A stretch of 9,253 nucleotides of DNA, taken from positions 1 to 9,253 of the forward strand of contig JBFYKJ010000100.1 of assembly GCA_041306005.1 (NCBI GenBank), read 5' to 3'. A model generated the notes under the pieces. The model did not search any database, had not been told where the DNA came from, and was given only the letters and a program-made list of their open reading frames with translations. The DNA comes from JBFYKJ01 sp041306005 (GTDB lineage: Archaea > Altiarchaeota > Altiarchaeia > JAFGQM01). A program made the translations under genes and the position numbers. The first letter of the stretch is position 1. Each line of letters starts with the position of its first letter. Of this stretch, positions 1 through 5,490 are shown in pieces.

Positions 1-1121
1 CACTCACCCAACTCCTCGCCGAAAGGTGCGGCGTTACTGCGGTAGAGAAAGACTCGGGACTATATGGGCGGGTCGTGCAAAAGTTCCCGAATAATGAGTT
101 CCCCAAAGTCCGCATCATCCACGGCGATGCGCTGAAAATAAAGTGGCCCTCTTTTGGCAAGTGCGTCTCGAACCTGCCGTACTCGATATCAAAGCCGTTC
201 ATCCTCAAGCTGCTGCAGCACGATTTCAGGCTCGCAGTCCTCGTCCTGCAGGAGGAGTTCGCGCAGAAGCTGGCAGCGAAGAGCGGGGAGAAGGCTTATG
301 GGCCGGTATCTATCTGCGCACAGCTCTGCTGCAGCGTCGAGCTCCTGGACAAGGTGCCGAGGAACGCCTTCTCGCCGCAGCCGAAGGTGGGGTCAAGGAT
401 AGTCCGCCTGGCGAAGAGGCGGGATCTGGACAAGGGCTTTTTGGAGTTCGTGGTTAAGCTCTTCCAGAACCGGAACAGGATAGTCTCGGGCGCCGGCGGG
501 AAGAGGGCGCGCGACCTGTCACCGGATGAGCTGTTATCGGTTTACGCGGGCGACTCGGACCCTAAAATCATAGGCATCAAGACCGCGGATGTGAGAGATA
601 TCGCAATGCGCATAAAATCCGGCGCGGTCTTCGTCTACCCTACAGACACGGTCTACGGCATCGGGTGCGACGCGACGGACAGGAAGGCTGTCGAGCGCAT
701 CTTTGATATCAAGGGCCGGGACGGCGGGAAGCCCATGTCCGTCGCGTTCTCTGATGTGGCGCAGATGGCCGGGTATGTCTCAGCCGGGGTGAAAGAACTT
801 GCGGAAATGAGAAAAAAGCTCCCGGGGCCGTATACGTTCATAGTGGGCAGGGGCCGGATACCCGCGCCAGTCACTGCAGGCCTAAACACGGTCGGAGTCA
901 GGGTGCCGGACTGCGCGCCCCTGCTGCGGCTGATAAAGGCTGCTGGTGTCCCGATAGTGACTACTTCTGCGAACCTATCGGGCCAGCCGCCCGCATGCTC
1001 GATTGATGAGGTGCCCGAGTCGGTGTTAAAGAAAGTCGACTTCACGCTTGACGGCGGCTGCTGCGGCTCCGGGAGGCCGTCGACGGTCATTGACCTTGCG
1101 ACCGGGAAGAGGTTGCGCTGA
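1..1121 (+). CDS. ksgA-tsaC: KsgA/Dim1 rRNA dimethyladenosine transferase fused to TsaC/Sua5 threonylcarbamoyl-AMP synthase (5' end outside window)
   Basis: The reading frame is open from the left edge (first full codon at 3) to TGA at 1119-1121, giving 372 visible residues; the true start lies upstream. The N-terminal part is the SAM-dependent enzyme that dimethylates two adjacent adenines near the 3' end of 16S rRNA. It begins just after the glycine-rich SAM loop (LTQLLAERC, then TAVEKD) and shows the catalytic NLPY motif (residues 57-60), the FSPQPKV segment (123-129) and the FQNRNR helix of the C-terminal domain (154-159). From about residue 188 (base 564) a complete TsaC/YrdC domain follows: YPTDTVYG (212-219), KGRDGGKPM with the K-x-R pair, and TSAN (321-324). 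It makes threonylcarbamoyl-AMP from threonine, bicarbonate and ATP for tRNA t6A37. The extra Sua5 C-terminal domain is absent. No stop or frameshift separates the halves. The KsgA C-terminal domain looks about 30 residues short. A GTG at 591 could allow a separate TsaC, but nothing supports it. Confidence 0.92.
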   Translation, partial: LTQLLAERCGVTAVEKDSGLYGRVVQKFPNNEFPKVRIIHGDALKIKWPSFGKCVSNLPYSISKPFILKLLQHDFRLAVLVLQEEFAQKLAAKSGEKAYGPVSICAQLCCSVELLDKVPRNAFSPQPKVGSRIVRLAKRRDLDKGFLEFVVKLFQNRNRIVSGAGGKRARDLSPDELLSVYAGDSDPKIIGIKTADVRDIAMRIKSGAVFVYPTDTVYGIGCDATDRKAVERIFDIKGRDGGKPMSVAFSDVAQMAGYVSAGVKELAEMRKKLPGPYTFIVGRGRIPAPVTAGLNTVGVRVPDCAPLLRLIKAAGVPIVTTSANLSGQPPACSIDEVPESVLKKVDFTLDGGCCGSGRPSTVIDLATGKRLR

Positions 1122-1145
1122 TTTTTTGTTTAGGCAGGTTTTTTT
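1122..1145 (+). terminator. Oligo-T terminator after ksgA-tsaC
   Basis: The stop codon is followed at once by T6 (1122-1127), TGTTT and then T7 (1139-1145). Archaeal RNA polymerase terminates at such oligo-U tracts without needing a hairpin. If termination here is efficient, the downstream sRNA needs its own promoter; if it is partial, the sRNA could be cut from read-through transcript. Confidence 0.5.
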
Positions 1146-1161
1146 GCCCGTAACTGAAAAC

Positions 1162-1291
1162 AAAACCGGCTGTGATGAAGCGAACAACCACTGACAGCCC
1201 TTTTCCGCTTCGTTTTGCTCGGGGTCTCTCGCGCAAAAGCGCTGGCGGAAAATGGCTGGGTGACGAACCTTATGAGCTCTGAGCTGCTTTT
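1162..1291 (+). ncRNA. Box C/D 2'-O-methylation guide sRNA with a 64-nt rod hairpin in the D'-C' loop; apparent tRNA-Met C34 guide
   Basis: This lies between two convergent genes. In order: 5' terminal stem strand AAAACCGGC (1162-1170); box C GTGATGA (1172-1178); 12-nt guide AGCGAACAACCA (1179-1190); box D' CTGA (1191-1194); a rod hairpin (1195-1258); box C' GTGACGA (1260-1266); 12-nt guide ACCTTATGAGCT (1267-1278); box D CTGA (1279-1282); 3' terminal stem strand GCTGCTTTT (1283-1291). The terminal strands pair 8 of 9, with one C-C mismatch and one G-U. Both box pairs form textbook kink-turns: stem, 3-nt bulge on the C strand (TGT, GGT), tandem sheared G-A pairs, pyrimidine pair, G-C. The rod has about 25 pairs, including CAGCC/GGCTG and TTTTCCGC/GCGGAAAA. 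Twelve-nt guides are the archaeal norm, but D'-C' loops are usually only a few nt. The D guide complements the tRNA-Met anticodon loop with C34 five nt from box D. Partners would be L7Ae, Nop5 and fibrillarin. No clear promoter is visible; T5 (1288-1292) may terminate it. Confidence 0.88.
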
Positions 1292-1313
1292 TATGCCAAC
1301 TTCCCTTGAGCGC

Positions 1314-3641
1314 TTAGAACCCGCCCAGCTTCATTTGCCTGCCCTGGCCTTTCAATTCATCGTCCTGGTAGCCTAGCGCCTCGAGCACCCTCATGACAGC
1401 GGGCAGGACCTGGTTGTCTATATAATACTCCGCGTCGTAGTCGTTCTCGTTCGCAAAGCCGACCATAACCGCCTTGTCGCTGATCGACGAGCCCTTCTTC
1501 GCTATTATGTACTGTATCAGGTCGCCGGGCTTTGCTATCTTCCCCATCTTCTGGGCCTTCTTCGCCGCAAGGACGTGCGGGCCGACGTTCTCGTATTCGC
1601 CGATCCCCTTCGTCAGCTGGGTGGATATCACAAGGTCCTTGAGAGGCACTTTGCCGTTGCGCAGGTCCGCTATCACGCCCTTGACGAACTCGGCCGCCTT
1701 CTTCGGGTTGTTCTCCCAGAGTATGGTGAAGAGCACCTGCTCCTGCGCTGTCTTGGCTATGTTCGCCCAGTCGCGCCTCCGCGTCTCCAGGCCCTTTATC
1801 GTCAGCTTCCTGTCCCTGTCGATGAGGGCATAGCGCTTCTTTGTTACGAACACCCCGCGCGGGTAGTACCCCTGGAACTCGAGCTCCATGGCCTGCGGGA
1901 GCTTCTTGTTTATCTTTGACAGGAAATCGGTCTTTATGTGCATGACCTCGTCGGGGCCCGCCTCGCGGGGAAGAGTCAGCATCAGGCTGTCCGTGTCGCC
2001 GTAGACGACCTTGTAGCCCTCTTCCTCGGCGGACTTCATCGTCTTCTTGATGTAATCCCGGCCCCAGGCGGCGACAGAGCCCGCGCAGTCGTTGTTGTAC
2101 CACCGAGCCCGCGAGAACCCCATATAGCCGTATGCCGAATTGGCGAGTATCTTGAGGGCCTGCTGGCGGGCGTCCAGGGATTTTATCTTGGTCTTGTCGC
2201 CCTTCTCGGCCATAAGCTTCTTCATCTCGAGCTTGGCCCTCGATCGGCTCTTGAGCAAATCCTCAAGCAGCTCGGGTATCAGCCCTTTCTTCTTCTTGCA
2301 GAAGCGCGCGCCGGTGGGGGAGACGTGCGCCTCGCCTTCGCCCTTGCAGCAGCCGCAGTTTATCGTCGCCGGGTCTATGTTGTGCGCGATTATTATCGAG
2401 GGATACAGCGAGCGGAAGTCGAACACGAGGATGTTGCCGTGTATCCCCTTGTCGGGCTCAACGACGTATGCGCCCTCGTAGCTTTCAGTCCTCCGCTCGG
2501 CATACTCGGAGTCGCCGGGCTTTTGCGGCACGAGGATTTTTTTCTCATGCGCCATGCGCATCAGCAGCCACTCTACGGCGTTGCCGGTGCCCATCCTGGA
2601 AACTTCGAATATGGGCTGGCCGATGAGCTGCGAGAGCTCGTATTGGATGGGCAGGACCTCAAGGGCTATCCGGAGGCATGAATCCGCGTCCGCCTGCGCA
2701 TAGGAGAGTATGACGTCGACGTTCTCCCCCTTCTCCCACCAGCCCGCCATGTGCTCGACCTCGATGTCAAGCTTCTCCTCCTCGAAGAGCGCGAGGTGGA
2801 CGTCCTCGAGCGTGTACCTCGGCAGCGAGAACATGCGCCTGCAGACCGGGTACATGTCAACGTGGGGCCTGCCGATGACCCTTGCGCCAAGGTCCATGCC
2901 CCTCCTCTCGAGCTTGACCTCGTGGTCGGCGGCGCCGAGTATGAAGTCTATGCCCAGATCCTTGCACCTGTCCTTCAATACGCCAAAGTCGTAGTTGTCG
3001 CCGTTGTATGTGACGATTAAATCTATCTTGCGGTCCTTGACTGCCTGCATGAAGGCCTTTATCATCGCCTTCTCGTCGATGCACCGCTCGACGAAGTCCT
3101 GCCCGGTGCTGTGCTTGTAGTTCCATGCCCTGCGAAGCCCGCCGCTGTCCGCATAGCTGATGATTATCGGTATCGTCTTCCCGCCCGCCTGGACGGTCTC
3201 GGTGTCGAAGGATGCGACGCGCAGCTTCGCGTTGTCGGCCCCGGCCATCGGGATTATCCCGGCGTCGATGAGGTACCTCTGCACGAACCTGATGTCGTCC
3301 TCGCGCGTCTCCTTGCAAGCTTTCAAATCCGCTATCTTGCTCCGCAGCTCCGGGACGTCCTTCGGGTGCTTGACGGTTATCTTGACGGCCTCGGCCTCCT
3401 TGTTAAGGTCTGCCATCTTCAGCGCCTTTGTATCTGCGATGTGTGGCAGCCCCGCCGCGCATATATCGGCGATGAGGTCGTCTGCCGTCGCATTCGCGGC
3501 CGGGAGCGCATAGAAGTAAGGCTGGAAGTCCTTCACCATGCGGATGTCTTTGTCCTCGAGCGGGCTCTTTGGGGAGTAAAACAGCTCTATCACCGCCTTC
3601 TCGCCCTCGGTCTGGTAGTGCGCGTCAAGAAGAGTGTCCAT
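1314..3641 (-). CDS. polB: Family B DNA polymerase with 3'-5' proofreading exonuclease
   Basis: Archaeal replicative or repair DNA polymerase of 775 residues from the chosen start, the same length as the Pyrococcus furiosus enzyme. Exonuclease motifs are FDTET (145-149), NGDNYDF (213-219) and YAQAD (314-318). Polymerase motif A is DFRSLYPS (408-415), motif B is K-x6-NSAYG (497-505) and motif C is YGDTDS (547-552). The N-terminal uracil-sensing pocket that stalls archaeal PolB ahead of deaminated template is kept: Tyr9, Tyr42 in QPYFYA, and HPKDVP (92-97), matching Pfu Tyr7, Tyr37, Pro90 and Val93. The C-terminus QMKLGGF fits a degenerate PCNA-binding PIP box. No intein is present. The frame stays open 33 codons further up, to ATG 3740, but that would overlap the divergent gene at 3732; the internal ATG at 3641 gives MDTLLDAHYQTE, in register with the family N-terminus. 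The stop is TAA at 1314-1316. Confidence 0.96.
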   Translation of the reverse strand: MDTLLDAHYQTEGEKAVIELFYSPKSPLEDKDIRMVKDFQPYFYALPAANATADDLIADICAAGLPHIADTKALKMADLNKEAEAVKITVKHPKDVPELRSKIADLKACKETREDDIRFVQRYLIDAGIIPMAGADNAKLRVASFDTETVQAGGKTIPIIISYADSGGLRRAWNYKHSTGQDFVERCIDEKAMIKAFMQAVKDRKIDLIVTYNGDNYDFGVLKDRCKDLGIDFILGAADHEVKLERRGMDLGARVIGRPHVDMYPVCRRMFSLPRYTLEDVHLALFEEEKLDIEVEHMAGWWEKGENVDVILSYAQADADSCLRIALEVLPIQYELSQLIGQPIFEVSRMGTGNAVEWLLMRMAHEKKILVPQKPGDSEYAERRTESYEGAYVVEPDKGIHGNILVFDFRSLYPSIIIAHNIDPATINCGCCKGEGEAHVSPTGARFCKKKKGLIPELLEDLLKSRSRAKLEMKKLMAEKGDKTKIKSLDARQQALKILANSAYGYMGFSRARWYNNDCAGSVAAWGRDYIKKTMKSAEEEGYKVVYGDTDSLMLTLPREAGPDEVMHIKTDFLSKINKKLPQAMELEFQGYYPRGVFVTKKRYALIDRDRKLTIKGLETRRRDWANIAKTAQEQVLFTILWENNPKKAAEFVKGVIADLRNGKVPLKDLVISTQLTKGIGEYENVGPHVLAAKKAQKMGKIAKPGDLIQYIIAKKGSSISDKAVMVGFANENDYDAEYYIDNQVLPAVMRVLEALGYQDDELKGQGRQMKLGGF

Positions 3642-3698
3642 ATGGCGAATGGGCCTGTACGGCGAGAATGCGGATGCCGCAAGCCCGGATAAGCCCCC

Positions 3699-3710
3699 GG
3701 TTTTTATTGC
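3699..3710. promoter_or_regulatory. TATA-like box between polB and the coiled-coil gene
   Basis: The plus strand reads GGTTTTTATTGC. Its centre (about 3705) is 27 bases before the ATG at 3732, the spacing expected for a leaderless archaeal mRNA. Read on the minus strand, the same A/T block (CAATAAAAACC) could serve polB with a leader of about 40 nt. Only one A/T-rich box is present in this 90-base divergent gap, so it may be shared. Confidence 0.45.
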
Positions 3711-3731
3711 GGCTTTCATTAAAAAAGGGAC

Positions 3732-4094
3732 ATGGCCCACAAAAGCAGGGAAGAGCGGATGGCCGAGCGCAACGCGGCGAGCGCCGGCGGCGGATCGGGC
3801 GATGCCGGCAACCAGCGGCGCCAGGAGAAGCCGCGCGGCAAGAAGGGGGAGCTGCAGCAGCAGCTTGACATGGTGACAAACCTTGTCGAGGAGATAAGGA
3901 ATATCGATTCGGAGATAGACCTCATCAAGCAGAAGATGAACCTCATAATCAGGGAGATAAACGTCCTAAAGCACGTGGTCCTCGCCGAAAAGCAGGAGAT
4001 AAAGCTCCTTGAGGACGAGAAGGAAAAGGATAAGGGCAGGTTCGAAGGCATAATAAACCTGGTAAAAGAGATCAAGGACAGGGCGACCCCGTGA
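3732..4094 (+). CDS. Small charged coiled-coil protein, function unknown
   Basis: A 120-residue protein without a recognised family. Residues 1-38 are low-complexity and basic/glycine-rich (MAHKSREERMAERN, GGGSGDAGNQRRQEK), probably disordered. Residues 39-117 form one long amphipathic helix with Leu, Ile and Val at heptad spacing between Glu, Lys and Arg (for example LVEEIRNIDSEIDLIKQKM), a clear coiled coil with only a few residues such as GRFEG interrupting it. There is no signal peptide or membrane segment, so it is probably cytoplasmic and oligomeric. It is divergent from polB, with a TATA-like box 27 bases before its ATG, and convergent with the membrane-protein gene. Codon use and composition match coding DNA, and the start is supported by the promoter spacing. 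A prefoldin-like or scaffold role is possible but not shown. Confidence 0.8.
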   Translation: MAHKSREERMAERNAASAGGGSGDAGNQRRQEKPRGKKGELQQQLDMVTNLVEEIRNIDSEIDLIKQKMNLIIREINVLKHVVLAEKQEIKLLEDEKEKDKGRFEGIINLVKEIKDRATP

Positions 4095-4162
4095 GCCGGG
4101 CATACTCCCGGGCCTGCGGTTGGGATTAGACGCTCTAAGAAGCTGCCACATTGCCAACGCCG

Positions 4163-5314
4163 TTATACTATCTTTATCGAGTCGGGCTTGGCTATGGATT
4201 TCTTCTGCCCGCCAGGGCCGGCGTATGCGACAGCGGTGGCGGGTATGCGGAGCATCCACCCGGCTTCCAGCCGCGGGACCCTGAGCTTATAAGAGATGTC
4301 CCTCCTCTTGCCCGGCGCAAGGTCGAACTGCCAGACTATGCCGTCTCGCGATGCCGCTGCGGGCTCCGGATTGAACCCTGTCGGGGCCAGCGCGTGCGGC
4401 GGCGCGTCAAAGACCGTCATCGCAATCGGGTACTTCTCGATGTTCGTGACTGTTATCATCCGCTCGACGAAGCTCTCGACGCCCGCAAGCGCCGTGCTCT
4501 TTGACAGCGCGCATGCGACCGCAGCCCTCGCGGATCTCTTCCTGAAGGTCAAGGCAAGGAGCAGTGCAACCGCTGCCGGGCCGGCAACGATCGCGATGCC
4601 GAGCATGTCCGGGCCGGGCGGCTGCGACTTTGACTTGGACGCCAGGGCGAATGCCTCGTCCGCGACGGCGCGAGCCTCGTCCAGCGGGGCCCCGGCATCG
4701 AAGAGCGAGGCTGAAAGAAGGCGGTCGCCCGCCGAACTGTATGCACTGCTGGCGGCCTCGAACTTCTTTGCGGCCGCGGCCAGCATAGAGGCGCCGCTCG
4801 GGGCGGCGCTTCCCTTGGCGGACGATGCCAGCGCGGAGCACTCGGATGCTATTGAAGCGGGCAGGCCAGCTGCCGCGCTCCGGGCGCCTTCAAGCGCCGG
4901 TATGCCCTGTTTGTAATCCTGCGAATCGTAGGGGGCTTCCGACTGCGACAGCACTCGCGATATCCTATCATATTCGCCCCGGCCGGGGGCTGTGCCGAGC
5001 GAGACCTCGGACCGCCCGATCAGGTACTGCGCCTCGGAGAGCATCCTCTCGGTCTCGGCATATGACCTAAGAAACCTCATCTCGTCGCCGGCGAGCTGCG
5101 CGTTGATGGCGTCCAGCTCGCGCGTGGCCCTTATGAGGGCCTCGGCATCCCCGCTGTCGGCTGCGGCCTGCCGCTCAGCCTCCTTAGCCCGCTTCTCCGC
5201 GGCGAGTAGAGTGTACGACGACGTCTCGACGGCGCACGCGGCCGCCGGGATGATTGCCGCAATGGCTATGGCCACGAGCGCCAAAGCCGAAAGCCGTGCT
5301 GCGAACGGGTGCAT
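4163..5314 (-). CDS. Membrane-anchored secreted helical protein, function unknown
   Basis: A 383-residue protein of no family I recognise. Residues 1-28 are a signal peptide with a long Ala/Ile/Leu core ending AAACA before VETSS; Cys27 could also be read as a weak lipobox. Residues about 30-235 are Ala-, Ser- and Glu-rich and helical, with charged stretches such as AEKRAKEAERQAAAD that look like coiled coil; this part should be outside the cell. A second hydrophobic segment (about 237-257, MLGIAIVAGPAAVALLLAL) is followed by RKRSAR, a positive cytoplasmic anchor. Residues about 274-383 look like a beta-sandwich (VTNIEKYPIAMTVFDAP, then WQFDLAPGKRRDISYKLRVP), resembling Ig-like domains that are usually extracellular, so the topology is uncertain. 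The frame stays open 46 codons upstream, but that part is made of the 30-bp repeats (LLYLIGSN twice), so ATG 5314, just before the signal peptide, is preferred. Confidence 0.82.
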   Translation of the reverse strand: MHPFAARLSALALVAIAIAAIIPAAACAVETSSYTLLAAEKRAKEAERQAAADSGDAEALIRATRELDAINAQLAGDEMRFLRSYAETERMLSEAQYLIGRSEVSLGTAPGRGEYDRISRVLSQSEAPYDSQDYKQGIPALEGARSAAAGLPASIASECSALASSAKGSAAPSGASMLAAAAKKFEAASSAYSSAGDRLLSASLFDAGAPLDEARAVADEAFALASKSKSQPPGPDMLGIAIVAGPAAVALLLALTFRKRSARAAVACALSKSTALAGVESFVERMITVTNIEKYPIAMTVFDAPPHALAPTGFNPEPAAASRDGIVWQFDLAPGKRRDISYKLRVPRLEAGWMLRIPATAVAYAGPGGQKKSIAKPDSIKIV

Positions 5315-5370
5315 TTTGGGTTTAAATTTAAGCGGGATGTGAACAAAAACGCCTGCGGGCGGGATGCGCC

Positions 5371-5490
5371 CCTTTCTGGTCTTATATAGCAAGCCGGGGT
5401 TGCTTCCTATCAGATATAACAAGCTGTGATTGCTTCCTATCAGATATAACAAGCTGTGATTGCTTCCTATCCATATAGCAAGCCGGGATT
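5371..5490. repeat. Four tandem 30-bp repeats with TATA-like cores
   Basis: The units 5401-5430 and 5431-5460 are identical. The flanking units 5461-5490 and 5371-5400 diverge. Read on the minus strand, all four share a GCTTG[C/T]TATAT core; the two inner copies follow it with CTGATA, while the two outer copies share CCCGGCTTGCTATAT. The distal unit overlaps the last bases and stop codon of taw1 (5489-5491). The array fills most of the gap between taw1 and the start of the membrane-protein gene. The 30-bp period keeps a spurious reading frame open through it. Confidence 0.9.
5381..5390 (-). promoter_or_regulatory. TATA box for the membrane-protein gene
   Basis: The minus strand reads GCTATATAAG, the best TATA match in the window. 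It is the promoter-proximal copy of the TATA-like element carried by each 30-bp repeat. Transcription would start about 25 bases downstream (near 5359), leaving a leader of roughly 45 nt before the ATG at 5314. Confidence 0.55.

Noticed and set aside
1168..1199. A separate 32-nt mini C/D RNA closed by GGCTG/CAGCC
   Set aside because: The same bases fit better in the full RNA: CAGCC pairs with the second GGCTG at 1254-1258 with the correct 3-nt bulge, and the terminal stem is formed with 1283-1291.
1938..2681. Long plus-strand open frame of 247 codons opposite polB
   Set aside because: It is an antisense shadow of a strongly conserved gene; its protein resembles no family and frame-open shadows are expected at this GC content.
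3642..3740. Longer polB start at 3740
   Set aside because: It overlaps the divergent gene at 3732 and adds 33 residues not found in the family; ATG 3641 aligns with known N-termini.
4095..4162. Hairpins CCGGG/CCCGG (4096-4111) and TTAGA/TCTAA (4126-4138) in the convergent gap
   Set aside because: Stems are only 5 bp, no T-tract follows, and no RNA family pattern is visible.
5315..5452. N-terminal extension of the membrane protein with a repeated LLYLIGSN peptide
   Set aside because: It is the in-frame translation of the 30-bp non-coding repeats, precedes a good signal peptide at ATG 5314, and contains the likely promoter.
5371..5490. CRISPR array
   Set aside because: The 30-bp units are directly tandem with no spacers, and no cas gene is nearby.
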